Source: Aestuariibius violaceus (GTDB taxonomy: Bacteria > Pseudomonadota > Alphaproteobacteria > Rhodobacterales > Rhodobacteraceae). Taken from it: a DNA stretch of 64,000 nucleotides. Shown here piece after piece: positions 53,893-61,439 of this stretch. The DNA is taken from NCBI RefSeq assembly GCF_040779325.2, contig NZ_JBFONT020000008.1, forward strand, positions 47,742 to 111,741, written 5' to 3'. The notes under the pieces were generated by a model, which was not told where the DNA came from, ran no database searches, and saw only the letters and a program-made list of their open reading frames with translations. Numbering within the stretch: the first letter of the stretch is position 1; each line of letters begins with the position of its first letter. The position numbers and the translations under genes were made by a program.

Positions 53893-54312
53893 TTATGATG
53901 GTGTCGGCGCGAGGAAGAGCGTCCATCGCTCCGTGCGCTGGGTGTCAACCTCGATAAAGCGGGCGGGAAGGTAGCCTCGAAGAAGACAATCCGTCTCGCC
54001 TCGAATCGTAAACTTTCGGGTCGAGATGCACATCTCGTCCGTCCCGTTAAGGATCTCTTTGCCGAAGACATCCTTTGCGAAGATATAGACGTATCGGGCA
54101 GGAAGTGGATCGCGGATGACATTCGCGCATTGGTTAGGCCCGACCGTCCACCAACCGCGGGTGACGAACGTATCTTCTTCAGACTGGCCGACAGCGACAT
54201 TTATGACGTCGAAGGTTTGATTGCAGACAGCAAACTCTGCCCGGAGAGGTCCGGCAACGAGCGACCAGATTGCCACAAATGCGACGCCGAAAGCTCTTGC
54301 ACCGGTGACCAT
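53893..54312 (-). CDS. DUF1036 family exported protein
   Basis: A 139-residue protein with a signal peptide (MVTGARAFGVAFVAIWSLVAGPLRA). The mature part follows the DUF1036 pattern: FAVCNQTFDVINVAVG, then GWWTVGPNQCANVI and YVYIFAKDVFG, with conserved Cys and Trp. Such proteins are secreted or periplasmic and of unknown function. The ATG has GGGAGGA at ideal distance, so I prefer it to an upstream ATG. It is the first gene of the minus operon, 87 bases before the caspase-like gene and divergent from the plus operon. Confidence 0.8.
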   Translation of the reverse strand: MVTGARAFGVAFVAIWSLVAGPLRAEFAVCNQTFDVINVAVGQSEEDTFVTRGWWTVGPNQCANVIRDPLPARYVYIFAKDVFGKEILNGTDEMCISTRKFTIRGETDCLLRGYLPARFIEVDTQRTERWTLFLAPTPS

Positions 54313-54397
54313 ACGCGATCCTCCCTTGTTCGATTGTGAAAAATCGCCTCTCGCGGTATAGTTGGAAAGCGGGGCAAATTTTAAGGACCTAAACGTA
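54313..54397. promoter_or_regulatory. Divergent promoter region of the caspase/hydrolase and Exb/TonB operons
   Basis: An AT-rich 85-base gap separates the two first genes (54312 and 54398) and must hold both promoters. I could not assign -35/-10 boxes with confidence; TTGTTCGATTGTGAAAAATC is the most AT-rich part. A shared regulator would co-control both arms. Confidence 0.55.
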
Positions 54398-54928
54398 ATG
54401 GCCAAAACCATCATTTTGATCGCAGGCGCGGGTATTTTCACCGTCGTCGGCGCAGTCGGCCTGACACAGGTACACAAGATCATTCAACCCAACACCGCCG
54501 TGACATCCGCGCCGGTCGCGCAATCCGTCGAACCGCCCAAACGACCCGTTGTCGCCCCGGCGGTTGAAAGCCCGGTTCAGACGGCAACCGATGCCCCGCC
54601 TGCAGATCTTTCACCAGCCGAAGACGTCGCACTGACAGAGCCCACAACGGTCAGCCCGACCGCCCCAGACGATAGCATCGCAGTCGCACCTGCCGCGAAA
54701 GCTCCGCAAACCCCCTCTGACATCCTGCGTGAGGCCGGTGTGGAGACCTACGTTCCGGGGATCGAGGAAGAACGCAATACATTCGTCGCAGAGCCCTCCG
54801 TTTCGCGCGTGCCTTTGGATGCTCCCCAGCAGGAGACGAGTGACCCGGTGACAAGTATCGTGCGCGACGATCGCCCCGCCGATGATCGGCGTATCAAGCG
54901 AACGTGGTCAGTTGGGGTCTATCGCTGA
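54398..54928 (+). CDS. Single-pass anchored Pro/Ala-rich protein with caspase-type C-terminal tail
   Basis: A 176-residue protein with an N-terminal membrane helix (residues about 3-24, ILIAGAGIFTVVGAVGL) and a long Pro/Ala/Thr-rich periplasmic part without a recognisable domain. A short conserved-looking segment SDILREAGVETYVPGIEEE follows. The last 13 residues, RRIKRTWSVGVYR, match the C-terminal end of the caspase-like protein at 7 identical and several similar positions, though the codons differ. TTAAGGA upstream of the ATG is a good ribosome site. First gene of the plus operon. Function unknown; an anchoring or docking role is inference. Confidence 0.72.
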   Translation: MAKTIILIAGAGIFTVVGAVGLTQVHKIIQPNTAVTSAPVAQSVEPPKRPVVAPAVESPVQTATDAPPADLSPAEDVALTEPTTVSPTAPDDSIAVAPAAKAPQTPSDILREAGVETYVPGIEEERNTFVAEPSVSRVPLDAPQQETSDPVTSIVRDDRPADDRRIKRTWSVGVYR

Positions 54929-55047
54929 GGCATTGTTGCCCAATCCACTGTTGACTTGCGGCCCTGATTGAGGACCAATCCGATCTGTCCGCGGATGTGC
55001 CCATGCGCGGCCTTCGACAGTAATCTCGTCATCGCCCTGGGGAAAAA

Positions 55048-55479
55048 ATGTCTTTCCGTGAAATTATCTGCCTGACCGGCATCGCCCTTAACTTGCTTGC
55101 AGTTCCGGCCGTCGCACAAGACGACACGTCGTTTCAGCTTGAACTCAACAATGCAGCCGACACCGCCGACGGCAATTGCCGGCTGACATACGTCGCGTCG
55201 AACAATTCCGAGGAGGGGCTGGAACAGGTCTCTTACGAGGTCGCAGTGTTCGACGGCGAAGGCACCGTGACCCGCATCCTCGTTCTCGAGTTTGGCGCGC
55301 TTCCGGTCGGCAAGACGAAAGTGCTTCAGTTCGACCTGGCCGGGCAGCAATGTTCGGATACGTCACGCATCGTGGTCAATGACGTCGCCGATTGTTCGCT
55401 GTCGTCCGGCGATACCGGCGATTTCTGCCTCAGCGGGCTGGCAACAGCGTCACGTACGGCGATCCAGTTCGGTACGTAA
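55048..55479 (+). CDS. Small exported protein of unknown function in the Exb/TonB operon
   Basis: A 143-residue protein with a signal peptide (cleavage after AVPAVAQ) and a beta-rich mature domain: SFQLELNNAADT, GLEQVSYEVAVFDGEG and TKVLQFDLAGQQC. It has four Cys, so disulfides in the periplasm are likely. It resembles the secreted accessory proteins seen next to Tol/Exb-type motors, but I assign no family. 27 bases before the ExbB-like gene. Confidence 0.75.
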   Translation: MSFREIICLTGIALNLLAVPAVAQDDTSFQLELNNAADTADGNCRLTYVASNNSEEGLEQVSYEVAVFDGEGTVTRILVLEFGALPVGKTKVLQFDLAGQQCSDTSRIVVNDVADCSLSSGDTGDFCLSGLATASRTAIQFGT

Positions 55480-55506
55480 AGCGGTATCATAACAGCGGCA
55501 GGTGAG

Positions 55507-56148
55507 ATGATCCTTCCCGACCTCTCAGTTTTTGATCCGGTCACACTGGTCGTCTTTGCCGCTTTGGGAGCGCTGTCACTCCTGGCGATCACGGTCGCTT
55601 TCTTCAAATCCTTCCAGTTTGCCCGGCTTGGCGTCGGGCAATCCCGTGATGCCGAAAAGATCGTTGAAAGCTGGCTGAATGGCCGGCCGGATGCGGCGCT
55701 GCAATCGGCGGCGGATCAGGACACTGTCCTGGCGCGAGTTCTGCAAGCCGTGATGACGGGGCTGCAAGCACGCCCCGACGATCGGACCTATGCTGAAGAG
55801 CTGGGGCGTCAGACGGCGCTGATGGAGCTACAGTTGATGTCCACCCGGATGCGCCTGCTCGAGGCGGTCGTGCAGGCGGCACCCATGCTGGGGCTTCTGG
55901 GGACCGTGATCGGCATGATCGACGCCTTCGGGACCCTCTCTGCCTCGGAAGGCGCGGTTGATCCCGCGCTGCTGGCGGGCGGTATCTGGACAGCTCTTAC
56001 AACGACGGCGATCGGCCTTGCCATCGCGCTCGTCACCTACTTCGTTGCCAACTGGCTGGAAGAGCGGATCGACCGCGAACGCCAGCTGATGGAAACGATG
56101 ATCTCTGCCGCGATCCACGGCCGCGTCGCCCGCGCCGCCGCGGCCTGA
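55507..56148 (+). CDS. MotA/TolQ/ExbB proton channel family protein
   Basis: A 213-residue inner-membrane protein with three membrane segments (about 15-35, 125-150 and 165-188). The conserved channel segment AAPMLGLLGTVIGMIDAF, with the TolQ/ExbB Pro and Gly residues, is present. With ExbD-like partners it would form a pentamer that uses the proton gradient to move a periplasmic partner. It does not have the ZorA-type long tail. Followed by two ExbD-like genes and a TonB-like gene, all tightly packed. Confidence 0.93.
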   Translation: MILPDLSVFDPVTLVVFAALGALSLLAITVAFFKSFQFARLGVGQSRDAEKIVESWLNGRPDAALQSAADQDTVLARVLQAVMTGLQARPDDRTYAEELGRQTALMELQLMSTRMRLLEAVVQAAPMLGLLGTVIGMIDAFGTLSASEGAVDPALLAGGIWTALTTTAIGLAIALVTYFVANWLEERIDRERQLMETMISAAIHGRVARAAAA

Positions 56149-56166
56149 CCTGCGGGTCCGGCCCGG

Positions 56167-56613
56167 ATGGCCAGCATCATTGGATCTCTCCCCCGACGGC
56201 AGCGGGAATACCGCTTCAGGTTGACGCCGCTCGCGGATGCAATGTTTCAGTTGCTGATTTTCTTCATGTTGTCGTCAGGGCTGAACCCCTATTCGATGCT
56301 AACGATCGGCTCTGGAGAAGGTGGAGACCCCTCCGCGGCCATCGCCGGCGAGATAGAACAGCCACAACAGACTGCGGTGCTTGGAGATGCGGCCGTCTGG
56401 AATGTTGCGCGGGATGCAGTGATGACGGGCGGGCAGCGTTTCGCCTTCGAAGACCTGCCGCGTCTGGCCGAAGCGGCGGCGGGCACAGACGCTTCGCGCG
56501 TGATCCTCATCGCTAATAGCGAGGCCCGCGTACAGGACGTTGCGACAGTCCTCGAGGCCCTCACAGTTGCAGGTGTGCTCGCCGTGCAACTCGCGCCAGG
56601 GGCGCCATCATGA
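56167..56613 (+). CDS. ExbD/TolR-like protein, first copy
   Basis: A 148-residue protein with one N-terminal membrane helix (about 24-42) preceded by LTPLADAMFQLLIFFML, where the Asp is the proton-carrying residue of TolR/ExbD. The periplasmic part has the small ExbD fold (DASRVILIANSEARVQDVATV). Overlaps the next gene by four bases. The two ExbD-like chains may form a heterodimer in the channel pore. Confidence 0.9.
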   Translation: MASIIGSLPRRQREYRFRLTPLADAMFQLLIFFMLSSGLNPYSMLTIGSGEGGDPSAAIAGEIEQPQQTAVLGDAAVWNVARDAVMTGGQRFAFEDLPRLAEAAAGTDASRVILIANSEARVQDVATVLEALTVAGVLAVQLAPGAPS

Positions 56614-57017
56614 GGAAGCAACTGCTCCCCCCGCCACCGCCTCGGATCCGGGTCGACGTTTCGCTTGCGATCGTCAACATCGTCCTCCTGCTGATCCTGT
56701 TCTTTCTGGCGACGGGTCAGTTGCTGAACCCTTCCGACAGCGATGTCGATGTGGCAGAGACGACGGAACTGCCACTTGATCAGCTGCCTTCTCCGATCCT
56801 TGTCGTCGACTCCTCAGGCGCCTGGGAACTGGACGGTCGCCGTATCGACCCCGAACTGCTCGGCGTCGCCGTCGATGAGCTGCCGGAGCCGCGCGTGCTG
56901 CATATCCTCATCAACCGAGAGGCGCCTGCGACGCTCCTGCTTGACGTCTCAAGCCGGCCTGAGCTGTCGCAGGTCGCACTTCGGCTCGTCACCTTACACC
57001 GGAGGCCCGCGCCATGA
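56610..57017 (+). CDS. ExbD/TolR-like protein, second divergent copy
   Basis: A 135-residue protein with a Pro-rich start, one membrane helix (about 17-36, VSLAIVNIVLLLILFFL) and a short periplasmic domain (PRVLHILINREAPATLLLD). The usual Asp in the helix is replaced by an Asn (IVNIV), so this copy may be structural rather than proton-conducting. It overlaps both neighbours by ATGA junctions, so stoichiometric synthesis with the first copy is likely. Confidence 0.82.
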   Translation: MRKQLLPPPPPRIRVDVSLAIVNIVLLLILFFLATGQLLNPSDSDVDVAETTELPLDQLPSPILVVDSSGAWELDGRRIDPELLGVAVDELPEPRVLHILINREAPATLLLDVSSRPELSQVALRLVTLHRRPAP

Positions 57018-58294
57018 GGCGGGAAAGCCCCTTGCGCTGGATCGAGGCCTTCGGTTTCTCGCTGTTGTTTCACGCAGGCATTCTTGCCGCGCTTGTTGGT
57101 ATCTATCGGCAAGCGATCTTCATCTCCGAAGCGCGCGAAAACGAGGTCGAGATCGTGGTGACGAACGTTGCCTTCGACACAGCGTTTCTGGATGCCGAGG
57201 ACGGCGCTGGCGGGGATCCGGAAACTGTCGACGGAACGGAACCTGATGGCGCCGATGCGGTGGAAGCGGACGCGCCAGAGGAGGCAGAGGCCGAAGTGGC
57301 CGAGACGGTCGAACCCGAGGCGCCCGAGGAGGCGGACGCAGAACCGTCCGAGACCGCGGAAAGCGAAACTGCCGATCCGGTTGAACCGGAGGAGACGCAA
57401 TCGATCGAGGACCAGATCGCCGGGTTGGAGCCCGAGCCGGTCGCGCCCATTACACCGGAGTCCTCACCGTCGCCAATCCTACCGGACCAGAATCTCATCG
57501 CGGTCGCGCCGGTCCAGCCGCAGGCAGAACGCGTTGCTGCGGTGACGGGTACCGGGTCCTCGAACGTCGATGATGGTGGGCCCGGCGCGGGCCGCATAGC
57601 CCCCGTCGCGCCACGAACGACAATCGCCGCGCCGAGTGCGATTCCGACGGCCCAGCCCGCCGCGGAACCGTCGCCAGAAGCCCGCACGGTCAATGCGCTG
57701 GTGCAGCGCATTCGGGAGCAACTGGCCGATGCCTGCCTCGTCGCCCTCCCCCAGCGGACGGGGGATGGTGGCGCGCGCCTAACGCTCATCGCGCCAGACG
57801 AAGAGACGATCCAGTCCTTCTCGCAGGCCGTCTTGCCAGGGCTCGAGCCGCAACCATCTGAACGGGATGTTCTGATCGATACGCGCCAATGCGCCGCGGT
57901 ACGCTTCATACGAGAGCAGCCCGATTATCCGGTGGGCCGCCTGTCAATCGTGCTGGCCTCCGATCGCGTGGAAAGCGGAGGGCGGCTTATCGGCGCGATC
58001 AGCGGCGCTGCGGGCCGGTATGTGACGCTACTTTTGGTCGACGATAACGGGGTGGTTCAGGACTTGAACCGCTTCCTGACATTCGTAGGCGGAGAGACGC
58101 GGTTTGACGTACCCGTGACCCGTAGCGGTCCGCCGCGCGATACCGGTCAGATCCTCCTCGCGCTTGCAACCTCCGGCCGCCCCTCGACCATCGAAGAACG
58201 CGGAGGGCAATTGGCCGAAGATGTCTTTCCGCCGCTGAGTGAGGAGCTGGGCGAAAACGCCGTGACCGGCATGATCCCGTTTTCGGTGCGCTGA
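57014..58294 (+). CDS. TonB/TolA-like scaffold protein with DUF4384-like C-terminus
   Basis: A 426-residue protein: one N-terminal membrane helix with FSLLFHAGILAALVGIY, containing the Ser-His-type arrangement (SLLFHAG) that TonB and TolA use to contact ExbB/TolQ. A long acidic Glu/Ala/Pro linker (about 60-200) follows. The C-terminal part (about 235-415) includes VNALVQRIREQL and a segment GRYVTLLLVDDNGVVQDL that resembles the DUF4384 domain often found with caspases. It has no clear TonB_C domain. It would transmit force from the ExbBD-like channel to a periplasmic or outer-membrane target. Last gene of the operon, convergent with rplP. Confidence 0.82.
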   Translation: MRRESPLRWIEAFGFSLLFHAGILAALVGIYRQAIFISEARENEVEIVVTNVAFDTAFLDAEDGAGGDPETVDGTEPDGADAVEADAPEEAEAEVAETVEPEAPEEADAEPSETAESETADPVEPEETQSIEDQIAGLEPEPVAPITPESSPSPILPDQNLIAVAPVQPQAERVAAVTGTGSSNVDDGGPGAGRIAPVAPRTTIAAPSAIPTAQPAAEPSPEARTVNALVQRIREQLADACLVALPQRTGDGGARLTLIAPDEETIQSFSQAVLPGLEPQPSERDVLIDTRQCAAVRFIREQPDYPVGRLSIVLASDRVESGGRLIGAISGAAGRYVTLLLVDDNGVVQDLNRFLTFVGGETRFDVPVTRSGPPRDTGQILLALATSGRPSTIEERGGQLAEDVFPPLSEELGENAVTGMIPFSVR

Positions 58295-58320
58295 GAAGAC
58301 TGCTCACGCGCAGAATGCCA

Positions 58321-58348
58321 AAGGAAAAGGGCGGGGTGAACCCGCCCT
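58321..58348 (-). terminator. Rho-independent terminator of the S10 operon, directly after rplP
   Basis: Stem AGGGCGGG/CCCGCCCT with a five-base loop, followed on the minus strand by TTTTCCTTT. It lies 42 bases past the rplP stop and shows that rpmC (L29) does not continue in this operon. Confidence 0.85.
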
Positions 58349-58389
58349 ACAATCGTTTCAATCTATGAGCGCTCCGGCCCAAACTGGGT

Positions 58390-58803
58390 TTACCAGTCTT
58401 CGCGGACCACAGTCCGTGTCTTGACCGGCAACTTCATCGCAGCAAGGCGCAGAGCCTCGCGGGCGATGCTGTCGTTGACGCCGTCGATCTCGAACATGAT
58501 GCGACCCGGCTTAACCTTGCAGGCCCAACGGTCGACGGACCCCTTACCCTTACCCATCCGAACTTCGATCGGTTTCGCCGTGACCGGCGTGTCGGGGAAG
58601 ATACGGATCCAGACGCGGCCCTGACGCTTCATGTGGCGCGTCATGGCACGGCGCGCGGCTTCGATCTGACGGGCGGTGATCCGCTCAGGCTCGACCGCTT
58701 TCAGACCATAGGTACCAAAGTTCAGATCAGAGCCGCCTTTGGCTTCACCCCTGATCCGGCCCTTATGCATCTTGCGGAATTTGGTGCGTTTCGGCTGTAG
58801 CAT
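58390..58803 (-). CDS. rplP: Large-subunit ribosomal protein uL16
   Basis: A 137-residue protein that binds 23S rRNA near the peptidyl-transferase and tRNA sites. The N-terminus MLQPKRTKFRKMHKGRIRG and the segments RWACKVKPGRIMFEIDGV and ARRAMTRHMKRQGRVWIRIF are diagnostic. It follows rpsC by three bases. In most bacteria rpmC and rpsQ follow, but here a terminator does. Confidence 0.98.
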   Translation of the reverse strand: MLQPKRTKFRKMHKGRIRGEAKGGSDLNFGTYGLKAVEPERITARQIEAARRAMTRHMKRQGRVWIRIFPDTPVTAKPIEVRMGKGKGSVDRWACKVKPGRIMFEIDGVNDSIAREALRLAAMKLPVKTRTVVREDW

Positions 58804-58806
58804 ACC

Positions 58807-59520
58807 TTAGTTCCTCCGTCCGCCGCCGGCGCCGCGGGGGGCCGGGCCTTCCTGGAGCTCCTGCTGCTTGCGATCGCGCGCCTGAGGATCATGCTCCATG
58901 ATCTCGCCTTTGAAGATCCAGACCTTGATCCCGATAATACCGTAAGGCGTCGTCGCCTCGACATTGGCAAAGTCGATATCGGCGCGAAGCGTGTGCAGCG
59001 GCACCCGGCCCTCGCGATACCACTCGGTCCGCGCAATCTCGGCACCGCCAAGGCGGCCGGCAAGGTTCACACGAATGCCGAGCGCGCCCATGCGCATGGC
59101 GTTTTGCACGGCGCGCTTCATCGCACGGCGGAAGCTGACCCGACGCTCGAGCTGCTGGGCAATGCTTTCGCCGACAAGCTGCGCGTCAAGCTCGGGCTTG
59201 CGGACCTCGACGATGTTGAGGTGCAGTTCGCTATCCGTCATCGACGCCAGTTTCTTCCGCAGCGCTTCGATATCGGCGCCTTTCTTGCCGATGATGACGC
59301 CCGGACGGGCCGAGTGGATCGTGACGCGGCACTTGCGGTGCGGACGTTCGATGATCACCCGGCTGATGCCGGCCTGTTTGCACTCTTCACGGATGAAGTT
59401 GCGGATCTTGATGTCCTCGAGGAGGAGATCACCGTAATCCTTCGTGTCGGCGTACCAGCGACTGTCCCAGGTGCGGTTCACCTGAAGGCGCATACCGATC
59501 GGATTGACCTTGTTACCCAT
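58807..59520 (-). CDS. rpsC: Small-subunit ribosomal protein uS3
   Basis: A 237-residue 30S protein at the mRNA entry site. N-terminal MGNKVNPIGMRLQ, the KH-type VIIGKKGADIEALRKKL and the C-terminal IGIKVWIFKGE are characteristic. The tail is short and Gly/Arg-rich. Start overlaps the rplV stop by one base. Confidence 0.98.
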   Translation of the reverse strand: MGNKVNPIGMRLQVNRTWDSRWYADTKDYGDLLLEDIKIRNFIREECKQAGISRVIIERPHRKCRVTIHSARPGVIIGKKGADIEALRKKLASMTDSELHLNIVEVRKPELDAQLVGESIAQQLERRVSFRRAMKRAVQNAMRMGALGIRVNLAGRLGGAEIARTEWYREGRVPLHTLRADIDFANVEATTPYGIIGIKVWIFKGEIMEHDPQARDRKQQELQEGPAPRGAGGGRRN

Positions 59521-59900
59521 TAGGCTTGCTCCTCGACCTGGCGGACCTTGATGGTGAGCTCGGAAAATGGCTTGTGAATCCGGCCGAACCGGCCACGGGC
59601 ACGCGGACGACCGCGCTTCATCACAAGGTTCTTGCCCACATAGGCCTCGGCGACGACGAGTTCGTCGACATCCAGGTTATGATTGTTCTCGGCATTGGCG
59701 ATCGCGGATTGCAGGCATTTCTTGACGTCCTGCGCGATACGCTTCTTGGAGAAGGTGAGGTCGGTCAGCGCTTTCTCGACCTTCTTGCCGCGGATCAGCG
59801 CGGCCACGAGATTGAGTTTCTGCGGCGAGGTGCGGAGCATGCGCGTCTTGGCCATCGCCTCGTTCTCCGCCACGCGGCGGGGGTTCTTAGCCTTGCTCAT
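59520..59900 (-). CDS. rplV: Large-subunit ribosomal protein uL22
   Basis: A 126-residue protein lining the nascent-peptide exit tunnel. It has the RMLRTSPQKLNLVAALIRGK start and the RPRARGRFGRIHKPFSE hairpin of L22. Overlaps rpsS (ATGA) and rpsC. Confidence 0.98.
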   Translation of the reverse strand: MSKAKNPRRVAENEAMAKTRMLRTSPQKLNLVAALIRGKKVEKALTDLTFSKKRIAQDVKKCLQSAIANAENNHNLDVDELVVAEAYVGKNLVMKRGRPRARGRFGRIHKPFSELTIKVRQVEEQA

Positions 59901-60175
59901 TTCCGTTTCGCCTTCTTATCGGCCGCGTGACCGTAATAGGTCCGCGTGGGCGAGTATTCCCCGAATTTCTGGCCGATCATGTCTTCGGAGACGTTCACGG
60001 GGATATGTTTTTGCCCGTTATAGACACCGAAGGTGAGGCCCACGAACTGGGGCAGGATGGTCGACCGGCGCGACCAGATCTTGATGACGTCGTTGCGGCC
60101 GCTTTCGCGGGCCGCTTCGGCCTTTTTCAGGACATAGGCGTCCACGAAAGGCCCTTTCCAGACAGAACGGCTCAT
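59897..60175 (-). CDS. rpsS: Small-subunit ribosomal protein uS19
   Basis: A 92-residue 30S head protein. MSRSVWKGPFVDAYVL and the C-terminal KFGEYSPTRTYYGHAADKK fit S19. Three bases after rplB. Confidence 0.98.
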   Translation of the reverse strand: MSRSVWKGPFVDAYVLKKAEAARESGRNDVIKIWSRRSTILPQFVGLTFGVYNGQKHIPVNVSEDMIGQKFGEYSPTRTYYGHAADKKAKRK

Positions 60176-60178
60176 TGC

Positions 60179-61021
60179 TTAGCGCCTTTTTTTCTTGGCG
60201 TGACGCGAGCGGATGATCAGCTTCTGCGACGCCTTGTTCTTGTTGCGGGTGCGGGCACCCTTTGTCGGCTTGCCCCAAGGGCTGACCGGGTGACGGCCGC
60301 CCGAGGTTCGGCCTTCACCACCACCGTGCGGGTGGTCGACCGGGTTCATGACGACACCGCGAACCGACGGGCGGATGCCCTTATGACGGTTGCGGCCGGC
60401 CTTGCCGAAGTTCTGGTTCGAGTTGTCGGGGTTCGACACCGCACCAACGGTTGCCATGCATTCCTGGCGAACCAGCCGCAGCTCGCCTGAAGACAGGCGG
60501 ATCTGGGCGTAGCCACCGTCACGGCCGACGAACTGGGCATAGGTGCCCGCGGCGCGCGCGATCTGACCGCCTTTGCCGGGCTTCAGCTCGATATTGTGGA
60601 CGATGGTGCCGATTGGCATGCCCTGGAACGGCATCGCGTTGCCGGGCTTGATATCCACCTTCTCGCCCGAGACGACCTTGTCGCCGACGGCGAGGCGCTG
60701 GGGCGCGAGGATATAGGCCTGCTCGCCGTCCTCGTATTGGATCAGGGCGATGAAGGCGGTGCGGTTCGGGTCATATTCGATCCGGGCGACCACGGCCGAA
60801 ACGTCGTGTTTGGTGCGCTTGAAGTCGACGATACGGTAGAGGCGCTTTGCCCCGCCGCCACGTCGGCGCATCGTGATCCGTCCGGTATTGTTCCGGCCCC
60901 CGTTCTTGGTGAGACCCTCGGTGAGGGCCTTGACGGGACGGCCTTTCCAAAGCTCCGAACGGTCGATCAGCACCAGTCCACGCTGGCCTGGCGTCGTCGG
61001 TTTGTACGACTTGAGTGCCAT
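60179..61021 (-). CDS. rplB: Large-subunit ribosomal protein uL2
   Basis: A 280-residue protein near the peptidyl-transferase centre. The MALKSYKPTTPGQRG start and the highly conserved GVVMNPVDHPHGGGEG near the C-terminus are present. A 121-base gap with a GC hairpin separates it from rplW. Confidence 0.98.
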   Translation of the reverse strand: MALKSYKPTTPGQRGLVLIDRSELWKGRPVKALTEGLTKNGGRNNTGRITMRRRGGGAKRLYRIVDFKRTKHDVSAVVARIEYDPNRTAFIALIQYEDGEQAYILAPQRLAVGDKVVSGEKVDIKPGNAMPFQGMPIGTIVHNIELKPGKGGQIARAAGTYAQFVGRDGGYAQIRLSSGELRLVRQECMATVGAVSNPDNSNQNFGKAGRNRHKGIRPSVRGVVMNPVDHPHGGGEGRTSGGRHPVSPWGKPTKGARTRNKNKASQKLIIRSRHAKKKRR

Positions 61022-61103
61022 TTAACTGTCTTTCCGTTGCTTTGCAGGCAGGTTGCCTGGCGGTTGAAGGGCCCCGAAGGTCCCCGGTTGGTTGAAAAGC
61101 AAT

Positions 61104-61123
61104 GGCCCCCGAGACCGGGGGCC
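61104..61123 (-). terminator. Hairpin in the rplW-rplB gap, possible attenuator
   Basis: Stem GGCCCCCG/CGGGGGCC with loop AGAC; on the minus strand followed by ATTGCTTTTC. Weak as a terminator because the T-run is interrupted; may tune L2-and-downstream expression or mark mRNA processing. Confidence 0.4.
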
Positions 61124-61142
61124 GATGCGATGGGGCTCTCTA

Positions 61143-61439
61143 TTAGAGCCCTGTAGTCACGTCAATCGTATTGCCCTCTTCGAGCGTCACGTAAGCCTTC
61201 TTGACGTCGTTGCGACGGCCAAGCTGACCGCGGAAGCGCTTTTGCTTACCCTTGGAAATGGTCGTGTTGACCGACTTCACCTTAACGCCAAAAAGGCTTT
61301 CGACGGCCTCCTTGATCGCGGGCTTGTTCGCATCGATCGCAACTTCGAAGACAACGGCGTTGTTCTCGGACGCCATCGTCGCCTTTTCGGTGATCACGGG
61401 CTTGCGGATCACGTCGTAATGTTCCGGCTTCACGCTCAT
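61143..61439 (-). CDS. rplW: Large-subunit ribosomal protein uL23
   Basis: A 98-residue protein at the exit-tunnel mouth, the docking point for trigger factor and SRP. YDVIRKPVITEKATMASENN and the VKSVNTTISKGKQKRFRGQLG segment identify it. Overlaps rplD by four bases. Confidence 0.98.
   Translation of the reverse strand: MSVKPEHYDVIRKPVITEKATMASENNAVVFEVAIDANKPAIKEAVESLFGVKVKSVNTTISKGKQKRFRGQLGRRNDVKKAYVTLEEGNTIDVTTGL

Noticed and set aside
55507..57017. Zorya-type phage defence because of a MotA-like plus ExbD-like pair
   Set aside because: The ExbB-like protein lacks the long ZorA tail, and no ZorC, ZorD or ZorE type gene (helicase, nuclease) is present; a TonB-like gene follows instead.
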